Origin: Pseudomonadota bacterium
Lineage (GTDB): Bacteria; Pseudomonadota; Gammaproteobacteria; Steroidobacterales; Steroidobacteraceae
Assembly: GCA_023423935.1 (NCBI GenBank)
Contig: JAFAEQ010000073.1
Coordinates: 141,794-205,793 of the forward strand
DNA: 64,000 nucleotides
Direction of reading: 5' to 3'
The notes beneath the pieces were generated by a model that made no database searches, had not been told where the DNA came from, and saw only the letters and a program-made list of their open reading frames with translations. Every line of letters begins with the position of its first letter. The first letter of the stretch is position 1. Below are positions 9,130-18,163 of this stretch, piece after piece. The position numbers and the translations under genes were made by a program.

Positions 9130-9565
9130 GCAGGCGCTAGTCACTAGGCCCTAGCTACTAGCCAGAGAAAGAGGCGCGGGGCGCGGAGCTGACGCCAGGC
9201 ATTAGTCACTAGGCCCTAGCTGCTAGCCAGACGAAGAGGGGCAGTGGCTGCCGCTTGACCTAGAGCCTAGGGCCTAGGGCCTAGAACCTAGAGCGCGCTG
9301 CTTTTGGCCGTCATCCCGGCGAAGGCCGGGATCTAGCCTGGACCCCGGCCTTCGCCGGGGTGCTGACGCCAGGCGCTAGTCACTAGGCACTAGCCACTAG
9401 CCAGAGGCAGACCCTGCGGTGCTCGGGTTTCCAACCTACAGCCTACAGCCTACAGCCCAGGACCCTAGCGCCTAGCGCCTAGCTCGGCCCTGCGCCCCAG
9501 GTGACATCCCGGTATCAACACATATCCAAACCATATTTCAACGCTCGCTCTGGCAGGCGCTAGAG
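9130..9565. repeat. CTAG-rich repeat array
   Basis: The spacer holds 21 CTAG tetramers in about 430 bases, in phrases such as GCGCTAGTCACTAGGCCCTA, repeated four times with variation, and CCTAGGGCCTAGGGCCTAG, plus CCTACAG units. CTAG is normally rare in proteobacterial genomes, so this is a strong compositional anomaly. No gene is supported here. The same short words recur at 24.9 kb. Confidence 0.85.
9303..9362. repeat. REP-like palindromic element
   Basis: GTCATCCCGGCGAAGGCCGG and GACCCCGGCCTTCGCCGGGG form a paired palindromic unit embedded in the CTAG array. The left half, including the preceding GCTGCTTTTG, matches the element at 55.97 kb. Confidence 0.75.
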
Positions 9566-9593
9566 TCCGCGGCCTAAGTACCAGCAGACCGTC

Positions 9594-11252
9594 ATGTATC
9601 AATACGATCAGATCGACCAGCGGCTCGTAGATGAGCGCGTAGCTCAGTTCCGGGATCAGACCCGGCGCTATCTCGCGGGCGAACTCGCCGAGGATGATTT
9701 CCGTTCGCTGCGTTTGCGCAATGGTCTCTATATTCAGAAGTACGCGCCGATGCTGCGTATTTCGGTTCCTTACGGGTTGCTGTCGAGTCGTCAGGTGCGG
9801 ATGTTTGCGCACATCGCGCGCAAGTACGACAAGGGCTACGGCCATTTCACTACGCGCCAGAACCTGCAATACAACTGGCCGACGCTGGAATCGGTGCCGG
9901 ACATCCTCGCGGATCTCGCGAGCGTGCAGATGCATGCGATCCAGACGAGCGGAAATTGTGTTCGTAACGTGACGGCCGATCACCTGGCCGGCATCGCGCC
10001 CGATGAGATCGAGGATCCGCGTCCGTGGTGCGAATACATCCGGCAATGGGCGACGCTCCATCCCGAATTCTCGTACCTGCCTCGCAAGTTCAAGATCGCG
10101 GTCACGGGTTCGCCGCAGGATCGGGCGGCATCGAAGGTTCACGACATCGGTCTGCACCTGGTGCGCAATGCGCAAGGCGAGGTGGGCTTCGAAGTGCTGG
10201 TGGGCGGCGGGCTCGGTCGCATGCCGATGATCGGTCACGTCATCCGCGAATTCCTGCCGAAGGAGCAGCTGCTCGGCTATCTCGAGTCCATCCTGCGCGT
10301 CTACAACCTCGAAGGTCGCCGCGACAATATTCACAAGGCACGCATCAAGGTGCTGGTGAAGGCCGTCGGACCCGAGAAATTCCGCGAAATGGTCGAGGCG
10401 GAATGGGAAGCCTCGCGCGACTTCGCGCCCGTGCACGATGCCGCGAACTTTGCGCGCATCCAGAAATTCTTCACGCCTCCGGCGTATCAGACGCTGGCCG
10501 ATGAAGATGTGCTCTCCGGCAAGTCCACCGAGTTTCGTAACTGGTACCAGCGCAACACGAAGCGGCACAAAGTGTCCGGCTATCGTGCGGTGTTCGTTTC
10601 ATTGAAGTCGCCGACGCGTCCGCCTGGCGATATCACCGAGCTCGAGATGGACCGCGTGGCCGATCTCGCCGATCAGTACTCGTTCGGCATGATCCGCTCG
10701 ACGCACGATCAGAATCTGATTCTCGCGGACGTGCGTCAGCGCGATCTGTATGCGGTGTGGCAGGCGCTGAAGGCGCTGGATCTTGCGACACCCAATATCG
10801 GCACGTTGACCGACATGATCTGCTGCCCGGGCCTCGATTTCTGCTCGCTCGCGAATGCAACCTCGATTCCGATCGCGAAGCAGATCAACGAGCGCTTCGA
10901 CGACTTCGACTATCTCTACGATCTCGGCGACATCGAGCTGAAGATGTCCGGCTGCATGAATGCGTGCGGTCATCATCACGTCGGCCACATCGGCATCCTC
11001 GGCGTCGATAAGAACGGCGAGGAGTGGTACCAGATCACGCTCGGCGGCTCGGCCAGCGGCGCCGATGCAGCGCTCGGACAGGTGATCGGTCCGTCCGTCG
11101 CGCATGCAGACGTCGCCGAGACGATCGATCGCATCCTCAACGTCTACATCGCCGAACGCGAGGAAGGGGAGCGCTTCATCGACACCTTCCGCCGCATCGG
11201 CATCAAACCTTTCAAGGCTCGCGTCTATGCGCCGTCTCATCAAGCAGCGTGA
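9594..11252 (+). CDS. cysI: Assimilatory sulfite/nitrite reductase hemoprotein (siroheme, 4Fe-4S)
   Basis: A 552-residue siroheme reductase. Cluster-binding cysteines are in CCPGLDFCSLA (C-x5-C) and SGCMNACGHHH (C-x3-C), and the siroheme-pocket motif is GYGHFTTRQNLQYNWP. It catalyses the six-electron reduction of sulfite to sulfide. No CysJ flavoprotein gene is in the window, while two ferredoxin-NADP reductases are, so it is probably ferredoxin-dependent (inference). Nitrite reductase activity cannot be excluded, but the neighbouring cysH, cysG and cysK favour sulfite. The ATG at 9594 has no strong Shine-Dalgarno. The next gene overlaps its 3' end by 26 bases. Confidence 0.92.
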   Translation: MYQYDQIDQRLVDERVAQFRDQTRRYLAGELAEDDFRSLRLRNGLYIQKYAPMLRISVPYGLLSSRQVRMFAHIARKYDKGYGHFTTRQNLQYNWPTLESVPDILADLASVQMHAIQTSGNCVRNVTADHLAGIAPDEIEDPRPWCEYIRQWATLHPEFSYLPRKFKIAVTGSPQDRAASKVHDIGLHLVRNAQGEVGFEVLVGGGLGRMPMIGHVIREFLPKEQLLGYLESILRVYNLEGRRDNIHKARIKVLVKAVGPEKFREMVEAEWEASRDFAPVHDAANFARIQKFFTPPAYQTLADEDVLSGKSTEFRNWYQRNTKRHKVSGYRAVFVSLKSPTRPPGDITELEMDRVADLADQYSFGMIRSTHDQNLILADVRQRDLYAVWQALKALDLATPNIGTLTDMICCPGLDFCSLANATSIPIAKQINERFDDFDYLYDLGDIELKMSGCMNACGHHHVGHIGILGVDKNGEEWYQITLGGSASGADAALGQVIGPSVAHADVAETIDRILNVYIAEREEGERFIDTFRRIGIKPFKARVYAPSHQAA

Positions 11253-11712
11253 CATCGTCCTCGACGAGTGGCGTTACGCCGACGAAGATCCCGTCGGCCG
11301 CGAACGTGCACTGATTCTCCCGTTCGCGCGCTGGAAGGAAGAGCGCGAGCGCTGGTGGCTCTGGGACGGCCGGCTCGGCGTTCGCCTCGGCCCGACCGAT
11401 CCGGTCGATGCGCTCGCCCAGGACTTCCTGCGCGTATCGCTTGTCGCCATTGAATTCGGCGGTCTCGCCGAGGGGCGCGGTTACAGCCAGGCGCGACTGC
11501 TCCGCAATCGCTTCAAGTTCACGGGCGAGTTGCGCGCCGTGGGCAAGATTCAGCGCGATCAGCTGTTCTTCATGGCGCGCTGCGGCTTCGACGCCTTCGA
11601 ACTGCCCGAAGGTGCCAACCTTGAAGAAGCACTCAAGGCCTTCGATGAGTTCTCGGTCGCCTACCAGGATGCCGTCGACACGGGCGTGCAGCTGGCGCGT
11701 CGCGCGATCTAG
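11227..11712 (+). CDS. DUF934 family protein, sulfite reductase partner
   Basis: A 161-residue protein of the DUF934 family (LDEWRYADEDP, LPFARW, GPTDPVDALAQDF, FGGLAEGRGYSQARLLRNRF), which is regularly encoded directly after cysI in proteobacteria. It starts inside the cysI coding region, overlapping by 26 bases, which implies translational coupling. The biochemical role is not established; a part in sulfite reductase assembly or electron delivery is inferred from gene context. Its TAG stop abuts the MITE that begins at 11712. Confidence 0.88.
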   Translation: MRRLIKQRDIVLDEWRYADEDPVGRERALILPFARWKEERERWWLWDGRLGVRLGPTDPVDALAQDFLRVSLVAIEFGGLAEGRGYSQARLLRNRFKFTGELRAVGKIQRDQLFFMARCGFDAFELPEGANLEEALKAFDEFSVAYQDAVDTGVQLARRAI

Positions 11713-11823
11713 GGAAGCGCTGATTCATCGACTTTCCTGACCTTCGCAAGTCTGCAACCGGTTGAAATGCTTCGGTGGGCGAAGCAACCAGGGTTGCGAA
11801 TGGCGAATTGATCAGAGATTCCC
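11712..11823. mobile_element. MITE-like element, copy 1
   Basis: A 112-base element with imperfect terminal inverted repeats: left end GGGAAGCGCTGATT, and right end which on the opposite strand reads GGGAATCTCTGATC. The interior contains GGGCGAAGCAACCAGGGTTG. Near-identical or diverged copies occur at 55839, 56951 and 62955. It has no coding capacity, so a transposase in trans would be required. The following 11824-12084 shows a GCGGTCG/CGACCGC hairpin without a T-run and no gene. Confidence 0.8.
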
Positions 11824-12084
11824 CAAGAAGAGCGGTCGCAAAACGACCGCGGACGAGACCCACGGGACACGTGGCTCAAAGGCGCAGGCACGCAAGTCGG
11901 GGGTCAGAACCACCGCTTTGTGTCTGCGGCCATTCCATGGGTTGCGCCGCTTCGCGTGCGATTCTTTCGCGCTCCGTGCGGGCCGGGTCTAACACGTCTT
12001 TGTGGCTCTTGTGGGGGCATGCAGGAACCTTGAGGCCCGTCCAGGCGCTAGAGCCATGGGCGCCGCCGATGCTTTCGAGGTCTC

Positions 12085-12561
12085 ATGGCTACCACTGCCA
12101 TCCGTCGGGCTGGATTTCCTTCGCTGCTCCTGTTCGGCGGCCTCGTTGCGCTGACGGCCTCTGCGGGTTTGTTGTACGAGCCGGGCATTTGGTATCAGCA
12201 CCTCGCAAAACCCTACTGGAATCCCCCCAGCTGGGTCTTCGGCCCTGTCTGGGGCGCGCTGTATGTGGGTATCGCCGTCGCCGCCTGGCTCGTGTGGCGT
12301 CGCTCGATGCGAATGGTCACCTCGCTGCACTTCTGGCTGGCCCAGCTCGTCTTCAACTGGATGTGGTCGTACTTTTTCTTCGGGCTGCAACGCCCCGACC
12401 TCGCCCTCATCGACATCATCCTGCTGTTCATCGCCATCGTCGGCTTCATCGTCACCGCACGCCGCCGCAGCATCGGCGCCTCGCTCCTGTTCGTCCCCTA
12501 CGCGGGATGGGTTGCGTTCGCGACTGCGTTGAACTTTACGATCTGGCAGATGAATAACTGA
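12085..12561 (+). CDS. tspO: TspO/MBR family membrane protein
   Basis: A 158-residue protein with five predicted membrane helices and the family signature KPYWNPPSWVFGPVW. Bacterial TspO binds tetrapyrroles and takes part in stress- and oxygen-linked regulation or porphyrin handling. Its location next to siroheme-dependent sulfur genes may be coincidence. The length matches the family. Confidence 0.93.
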   Translation: MATTAIRRAGFPSLLLFGGLVALTASAGLLYEPGIWYQHLAKPYWNPPSWVFGPVWGALYVGIAVAAWLVWRRSMRMVTSLHFWLAQLVFNWMWSYFFFGLQRPDLALIDIILLFIAIVGFIVTARRRSIGASLLFVPYAGWVAFATALNFTIWQMNN

Positions 12562-12574
12562 AGACGAAGATCGG

Positions 12575-12719
12575 GAGGCCGCAGAGACCGCAAAAAAGAA
12601 GGGTTATAGGCTCGGAAGGGATTGGTCGAACTGAGTTCAGGGTCGAGGCGCGGATCTGCTTCTCTTGACTGTCGCACCCTTCCGCGTCGCCACTTCTTTT
12701 ATGCGGTCTTTGCGGCCAC
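12575..12719. repeat. Paired inverted repeat (GGCCGCAGAGACCGC), pair A
   Basis: A 27-base arm at 12575-12601 (beginning GAGGCCGCAGAGACCGCAAA) faces an inverted partner at 12693-12719 (ATGCGGTCTTTGCGGCC), with about 90 bases between. It lies between convergent tspO and the ABC exporter gene. A second pair of the same element lies on the other side of the exporter. Confidence 0.8.
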
Positions 12720-12726
12720 TCTGGTT

Positions 12727-14508
12727 TCAGGCTCCCGACATATCCGCAAACTGCAACGCCGCCAGTCGCGCATAGAGTTCGTTGCTTTCGAGGAGCTCCG
12801 CGTGAGTGCCGATGTCGATGATGCGGCCGTGATCGAGGACGACGATGCGGTCGGCTTTGAGGATCGTGGCGAGTCGATGCGCGATGATGATCGTGGTGCG
12901 ATCCTGCATCAGATGCTCGAGCGCTTCCTGCACGTAGCGTTCGCTTTCTGCATCGAGCGAGCTGGTCGCCTCGTCCAGCAACAGAATCGGCGGGTCTTTC
13001 AGCAGTGCGCGGGCGATCGCAATGCGTTGGCGCTGGCCGCCTGAAAGGCGTGTGCCGCGCTCGCCGAGAAACGTGTCGTAGCCTTCAGGTAGCTGGCGGA
13101 TGAAGCTGTCCGCGCCGGCCGCTTTGGCGGCTGCTTCGATCTCCGCGTCGCTCGCGCCGGGTCGGCCATAGCGGATGTTCTCGCGCGCAGTCGCACCGAA
13201 TAGCACGGTTTCTTGTGGCACCAGGCCAATGCGCTGTCGCACGTGCTCGGGCCTTGCCTGTGCGATATCAACACTGTCGATGACGATGCGTCCGGATGCA
13301 GGATCGTAGAAGCGCAGCAGTAGCTGGAACGTCGTGCTCTTGCCGGCGCCCGAGGGCCCGACGAATGCGACTTTTTCGCCTGGCTGGATCTCCAGGTCGA
13401 AGTCATGGAGCGCCTGCGTATCGGGCCGTGACGGATAGCGAAAGGACACATGCTCGAAGCGAATGTGTCCGAGCGTAGTGGTTGGAAACGATTGAGGATT
13501 GGCGGGCGCCGAAATGGCAGGCGTCGCGTTCCTGAGCTCTACCAGCCGCTCCATCGCACCGGCTGCGCGTTGCACTTCGCCCCACATTTCGCTCAGCGAG
13601 GCGGCGGAGATGCCGACGTACATCGCATAGATCAGAAACTGACTCAGCTCGCCCGCGGTCATGGTGTGCGCGAGCACGCGATGTGCGCCTTGCCATAGCA
13701 CGAACGTCACGGCGCCGAAGATCATCATGGTGCCGATCGCGGTCAGCAATGCGCGCACCCGCGTGCGCTTGATGGCCACCTGGAACGAGTCTTCGACGGC
13801 GCGCCCATAGCGTTCGCTGTTGAGCTTCTCGAGCGTGAACGCCTGCACGGTCTGGATCGCATTCAGCGTCTCGCCCGCCAGTCCGCTCGTATCGGCGATG
13901 CGATCCTGCGCGAGACGCGAAAGTTTGCGCAGCTTGCGGCCGACCAGAATCAAGGGCGCGATGATGAGCGGAATCAGCAGCAGGATCATGCTTGCAAGCG
14001 ACGGGCTCGTCGCAATGAGCAGCCCCAGCGCACCGATCAGCTGAATGATCGAACGCAACGTGATCGACAGATTCACGCCTGCAATCGACTGCACGAGTGT
14101 CGTATCGGTGGTCAGTCGCGAAAGCACTTCACCGGTTCGTGTGATCTCGAAGAACGTCGGATCCATGCGCACGACGCGCGCGTACACATCCTCGCGCAGA
14201 TCCGCGACGACTCGCTCGCCGAGCCAGGTCACCAGATAAAAGCGCAGCGCCGCAAAGACACCGAAGATCACAGCCGCGGCCAGGAACGCCACGAAATAAG
14301 TATCGAGCGTCGCCTGATCGCGCACGACCATGCCCTGATCGATGACACCTTTGAACGCGATCGGCAGCACGAGCATCGCGCCCGAAGCGACGAGCAAGGC
14401 GACGAGCGCCAGGAACAGCGTCCGCTTGTATCGGCGCAGATAAGGCCACAGCGCTCGCAGTGGCTTCAGCGAACGAGCTTTGGGTCGGTCAGCGGGATGG
14501 TCGGGCAT
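12727..14508 (-). CDS. ABC exporter, fused membrane and ATPase domains (MsbA-like)
   Basis: A 593-residue half-transporter. Six membrane helices lie in residues ~20-320 and the nucleotide-binding domain in ~350-590, with Walker A GPSGAGKST, signature LSGGQRQR, Walker B ILLLDEATSSLD and switch His in IIIAHRL. It should work as a homodimer exporting lipids, drugs or peptides; the substrate is unknown. No partner membrane-fusion protein is encoded nearby. The gene is bracketed on both sides by inverted GGCCGCAAAGACCGC repeat pairs. Confidence 0.9.
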   Translation of the reverse strand: MPDHPADRPKARSLKPLRALWPYLRRYKRTLFLALVALLVASGAMLVLPIAFKGVIDQGMVVRDQATLDTYFVAFLAAAVIFGVFAALRFYLVTWLGERVVADLREDVYARVVRMDPTFFEITRTGEVLSRLTTDTTLVQSIAGVNLSITLRSIIQLIGALGLLIATSPSLASMILLLIPLIIAPLILVGRKLRKLSRLAQDRIADTSGLAGETLNAIQTVQAFTLEKLNSERYGRAVEDSFQVAIKRTRVRALLTAIGTMMIFGAVTFVLWQGAHRVLAHTMTAGELSQFLIYAMYVGISAASLSEMWGEVQRAAGAMERLVELRNATPAISAPANPQSFPTTTLGHIRFEHVSFRYPSRPDTQALHDFDLEIQPGEKVAFVGPSGAGKSTTFQLLLRFYDPASGRIVIDSVDIAQARPEHVRQRIGLVPQETVLFGATARENIRYGRPGASDAEIEAAAKAAGADSFIRQLPEGYDTFLGERGTRLSGGQRQRIAIARALLKDPPILLLDEATSSLDAESERYVQEALEHLMQDRTTIIIAHRLATILKADRIVVLDHGRIIDIGTHAELLESNELYARLAALQFADMSGA

Positions 14509-14520
14509 GAGGAGATTTGA

Positions 14521-14759
14521 GAGGCCGCAAAGACCGCAAAAAGGAAGACGGTGTCAGAGGGAAGACGCAGAAGGCTAGCCGCAAACAAATGCAAAGGACA
14601 CCCGTTCGGACGAGAAGAGCGGGCCGTAAAGACCGCGAAGAACATGGAGCGAAGACGAGCTGCCCCGATTGCGAGTGCGGCTCGGAGAACCCGTTTGTGC
14701 CCGTGCGCTTTCTGTCGCGCCTGATGTTCGATTCCTTTATGCGGTCTTTGCGGCCTCTT
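14521..14759. repeat. Paired inverted repeat (GGCCGCAAAGACCGC), pair B
   Basis: The arm GAGGCCGCAAAGACCGCAAA at 14521 and its inverted partner at ~14732-14757 match at about 25 of 26 positions. A further degenerate unit (GGGCCGTAAAGACCGCGAAG) lies between them near 14628. The gap holds no supported gene. Confidence 0.82.
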
Positions 14760-14765
14760 CGTTCT

Positions 14766-15743
14766 TCACTTGTAAACCGGCAGCTCCACATCCGAGAACA
14801 GCGCTTCGACATCCGACTGTGTGGCGGCGTTACCGGCGCGGTCGACGAGGCGGCGGGTGAGGTGTGGGGCGAGGAGGTGGAGGAAGTCGTACATGTAGCC
14901 GCGCAGCAGGGCGCCTTGATGATAGCCGGCCCAGGTCGAGTGCGAGGGGAACAGGTGCGAGGCGTCGATGGACACGAGGTCCGCATCTTCGCGCGGATCG
15001 ATCGCCATGCTCGCGACGATGCCGACACCGAAGCCCAGGCGCACGTACGTCTTGATGACGTCTGCGTCGCGGGCGGTGAGCGCCACGTGCGGCGTGATGT
15101 TGGCACGCGCGAAGATTTGCTGAAGAGATGAAGGTCCACTGAAGCCAAAGACGTACGTCACGATCGGATATTTGCCCAATGTCTCGATCGTAATTTTCGA
15201 CTCGTTGGCGAGCGGATGCCCGTAGGGCACGACGATCCGCCGGTGCCAGCGATAGCACGGCAGCAGGACGAGATTGCTGAAGAGATCCTGGGAGCCCGTA
15301 TTGATCGCGAAATCGATGCGATCCCGAAGTGCCATATCGGCGATTTGCTCGGCCGTGCCCTGATGCAGATGCAGTTCGACCTCAGGATATTTCTCGCGGA
15401 ATTTGCGCACCACGGGCGGCAGCACATAGCGCGCCTGCGTATGCGTGGTGCCGATCGACAGCGAGCCGCGGCCGTCGCCTTTCTGTTCATCGGCGAGTCG
15501 CTTGATGCTCTGAACTTCCTTCAGGATTTTCTGGGCGCGATCGATCACGCGTTTACCCGCAGGGGTGACGCGCGTGAGGTTGCGGCCCTGACGCAGGAAG
15601 ATCGGAAAGCCGAGCTCATCTTCGAGCTGCTTCAGCTGCTTCGAGACGCCGGGCTGCGACGTATGTAGTCGTTCTGCCGCGGCAGTGATGTTCAGATCGT
15701 TTTCAGCGATCGCTGCGAGGTAGCGTAATTGTTGTAATTTCAT
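14766..15743 (-). CDS. cysB: CysB-type LysR regulator of sulfur assimilation
   Basis: A 325-residue LysR-family regulator. The N-terminal winged helix (residues 1-60, MKLQQLRYLAAIAENDLNIT, then TSQPGVSKQLKQLE) is characteristic of the CysB/Cbl subgroup, followed by an effector domain with the inducer-pocket stretch IGTTHTQARYVLPP. CysB activates sulfate assimilation genes when sulfur is limiting, with N-acetylserine as inducer in enterics. It is divergent from cysH, the usual arrangement for a regulator with its target. I used the ATG at 15743 because the conserved N-terminus begins there. Confidence 0.88.
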   Translation of the reverse strand: MKLQQLRYLAAIAENDLNITAAAERLHTSQPGVSKQLKQLEDELGFPIFLRQGRNLTRVTPAGKRVIDRAQKILKEVQSIKRLADEQKGDGRGSLSIGTTHTQARYVLPPVVRKFREKYPEVELHLHQGTAEQIADMALRDRIDFAINTGSQDLFSNLVLLPCYRWHRRIVVPYGHPLANESKITIETLGKYPIVTYVFGFSGPSSLQQIFARANITPHVALTARDADVIKTYVRLGFGVGIVASMAIDPREDADLVSIDASHLFPSHSTWAGYHQGALLRGYMYDFLHLLAPHLTRRLVDRAGNAATQSDVEALFSDVELPVYK

Positions 15744-15902
15744 GGACTTGAATCTAGCCCAACGGAGCTCCAAAAGTCATAACACGCCCGCATCATGACA
15801 GAACAAAAGGGTCTTTCCCTGGTTATAAGCCGGTTAGCTACAGTGCCCCGCATCACCATTGTCCGGACACCTGTCCGACTCGCACTGAAGCAAGAAGAAC
15901 GC
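15744..15902. promoter_or_regulatory. Divergent cysB/cysH promoter region
   Basis: These 159 bases separate the regulator from cysH and must hold both promoters. An ATAAC at 15779 and GTTAT at 15822 form an inverted pair, resembling half-sites described for CysB-type proteins. No clear -35/-10 pair was identified, so the operator call is weak. Confidence 0.35.
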
Positions 15903-16691
15903 ATGACTTCCGCCAGCTCGTCCAATCCCTCGTTTGGTCCCGCCGCCGACGCAGGCCAATTATCGCCGCGTCTGCAGTCGCTGGTGGAAGGCTCGCGTGC
16001 GCTGCTGCAGCGCGCGCTGGACGAGTACAAGGACGTCGTCTACTCGAACAGCCTCGGCGCCGAGGCCATGGTGCTGACCGACATCATCGCGACGCATGCT
16101 CCCGAGATCGAAATCTTCACGCTCGACACCGGTCGCTTGCACGACGAGACGCTCGCGTTGCTGGATCGTCTGGAGCGTCGTTATCAGCGCCGCATTCAAG
16201 TGTTCTATCCGGACGCTGCGAGCATCGAACAGTACGTCCGCGACAACGGCATCAATGGCTTCTATCTGGGGCTCGAAGAGCGTCAGTCGTGCTGCCATAT
16301 CCGCAAGGTCGAACCTTTCAAGCGCGCGATTGCCGGCCGCAAGGCCTGGGTGACGGGCGTGCGCAAGGAGCAGTCCGCGGAGCGGGCGAACGGTGAACCC
16401 ATCGCCTGGGACGATCGTCACGGCTTGTGGAAAGTCAGTCCCATGCTCGAATGGAAGGACGAAGACGTGTGGGCTTACATCAAGGCGCGCAATCTTCCGT
16501 ACAACCCGCTGCATGACAAAGGCTTCCCGAGCATCGGCTGCGCACCGTGCACGCGTGCGGTTGAGCCGGGTGCGGATCCGCGTTCAGGCCGCTGGTGGTG
16601 GGAAAACCCCGAGTCGCGCGAGTGCGGTCTGCAGCCGCGCCGTCGCGTGATTCCGATCAAGGTCGAGCCGCGTCGCGCGGCTGCTCAGTAA
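15903..16691 (+). CDS. cysH: Assimilatory APS/PAPS reductase, 4Fe-4S type
   Basis: A 262-residue reductase converting activated sulfate to sulfite with thioredoxin as donor. It has paired cysteines in QSCCHIRK and GCAPCT, the CC...CxxC pattern that binds a 4Fe-4S cluster and marks enzymes acting on APS rather than PAPS, as in Pseudomonas and plants. The catalytic Cys is in the C-terminal ECGLQ. The PP-loop-like N-terminus includes YSNSLGAEAMVL. The ATG at 15903 has an AAGAAGAAC stretch just upstream. It is followed by cysG after 23 bases and is the first gene of a cysH-cysG-cysK-FNR operon. Confidence 0.92.
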   Translation: MTSASSSNPSFGPAADAGQLSPRLQSLVEGSRALLQRALDEYKDVVYSNSLGAEAMVLTDIIATHAPEIEIFTLDTGRLHDETLALLDRLERRYQRRIQVFYPDAASIEQYVRDNGINGFYLGLEERQSCCHIRKVEPFKRAIAGRKAWVTGVRKEQSAERANGEPIAWDDRHGLWKVSPMLEWKDEDVWAYIKARNLPYNPLHDKGFPSIGCAPCTRAVEPGADPRSGRWWWENPESRECGLQPRRRVIPIKVEPRRAAAQ

Positions 16692-16714
16692 CGCTGCACA
16701 TAGCAGCGCGCCCA

Positions 16715-18163
16715 ATGGATTATTTCCCGCTATTTCTCAAGCTCACCGGACAAGCCGTCCTCGTCGTCGGTGGCGGAGAAGTGGCTGCGCGCAAGATCGA
16801 TCTGCTGCTGCGTGCGGGCGCGAAGATCACGGTCGTTGCGCCCGAGCTGATCGACTCGCTCGAGACGCTGAAGCAATCGGGAACGCTTCAGCACATCGCC
16901 GCGGAATTCCGACCCGAACATCTCGAGGGTGTGCGCCTTGCAATTGCCGCCACAGACAAACATGCGATCAACGCATGGGTGGCGCATCAGGCAGAAGTGC
17001 GCAATGTCCTGGTCAACGTGGTCGACGATCGCGAATTGTCGCGATTCATCGTGCCGGCCATCGTCGATCGCTCGCCGGTAATGGTCGCGGTCGCGAGCAG
17101 CGGCGATGCGCCGGTGCTCACACGCCGCTTACGCGAGAAGCTCGAAGTCTTTCTGCCGCAGCGACTGGGCCTTCTTGCGCAGCTCGCAGGCAAGCTCCGC
17201 GATGCAGTGAAGTCTCGCGTGGAAGAGCCGGCAGCGCGTCGCAGGTTCTGGGAGCGCTTCTTCGACGGTCCCATCGCAGCCGATGTGCTGGCCGGTGGCG
17301 ATGTGATCGAAGCCGAGAAGCGCACGACTGAAAGTCTGCGCGCGGCGTCTGCTGAATCAGGCGCGCCGGCAGGAGAAGTCGTGCTGGTCGGCGCAGGTCC
17401 CGGCGATCCGGGCCTGCTCACGTTGCGCGCATTGCGGGCTCTGCAGAATGCAGATGTCGTGCTCTATGACCGCCTGGTGTCGGATGCCATCGTCGATCTC
17501 GCACGTCGCGATGCCGAGCGCATCTATGTCGGCAAGGCTGCGGGTCGTGCGCATGTGTCCCAGGAAGGCATCAACGATCTGCTCGTGAAACTCGCGTCGC
17601 AGGGCAAGCGGGTGTGTCGCCTCAAAGGCGGCGATCCTTTCATCTTCGGCCGCGGTGGAGAGGAGCTCGAAGCACTTGCTGCCCATGGCATCCGGTTCGA
17701 AGTCGTGCCGGGCATCACCGCGGCTGCAGGCTGTGCGGCCTATGCAGGAATCCCGCTCACGCATCGTGATTACGCGCAGTCGCTCACACTGGTGACGGGC
17801 CACTGCAAGGGCGAAACCGACAAAGTCGATTGGGATCTGCTCGCGCGGCCCGGTCAGACGGTCGTGTTCTACATGGGGCTCGGTCATCTCGAGAACATCC
17901 TGACGCAGCTCACGACGCGCGGCGTTCCGGCGAATCGTGGTGCTGCGATCATCGAACAGGGCACCCAGGTGGGCCAGCGCGTCATCACAGGAACGCTCGA
18001 GGATCTCGCGCACAAGGCGCGGGAAGCCCGTATCGAATCGCCGGCTCTCCTGATCGTCGGCGAAGTCACCCGGCTGCATGATGTGCTGCATTGGTTCAAC
18101 ACATCGGCGCAGTCCGGACTCAACACATTTGCATTCAGCAACGAAGGGAGGCTCTCCGCATGA
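16715..18163 (+). CDS. cysG: Siroheme synthase, multifunctional
   Basis: A 482-residue fusion. Residues ~1-165 are the precorrin-2 dehydrogenase/sirohydrochlorin ferrochelatase half (VVGGGEVAARKIDLLL). Residues ~230-460 are the uroporphyrinogen-III C-methyltransferase half (VGAGPGDPGLLTLRAL, RLKGGDPFIFGRGGEE, VVPGITAAAGCAAYAGIPLT). It makes siroheme, the cofactor of the sulfite reductase encoded at 9594. The start at 16715 is set by the conserved MDYFPLF; its stop overlaps the cysK start (ATGA). Confidence 0.95.
   Translation: MDYFPLFLKLTGQAVLVVGGGEVAARKIDLLLRAGAKITVVAPELIDSLETLKQSGTLQHIAAEFRPEHLEGVRLAIAATDKHAINAWVAHQAEVRNVLVNVVDDRELSRFIVPAIVDRSPVMVAVASSGDAPVLTRRLREKLEVFLPQRLGLLAQLAGKLRDAVKSRVEEPAARRRFWERFFDGPIAADVLAGGDVIEAEKRTTESLRAASAESGAPAGEVVLVGAGPGDPGLLTLRALRALQNADVVLYDRLVSDAIVDLARRDAERIYVGKAAGRAHVSQEGINDLLVKLASQGKRVCRLKGGDPFIFGRGGEELEALAAHGIRFEVVPGITAAAGCAAYAGIPLTHRDYAQSLTLVTGHCKGETDKVDWDLLARPGQTVVFYMGLGHLENILTQLTTRGVPANRGAAIIEQGTQVGQRVITGTLEDLAHKAREARIESPALLIVGEVTRLHDVLHWFNTSAQSGLNTFAFSNEGRLSA

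Noticed and set aside
11832..11850. Perfect GCGGTCG/CGACCGC hairpin after the DUF934 gene
   Set aside because: No T-run follows, so I did not call it a terminator.
11775..12557. 260-residue plus-strand frame
   Set aside because: It crosses the MITE and the tspO gene in the wrong frame and shows no family pattern.
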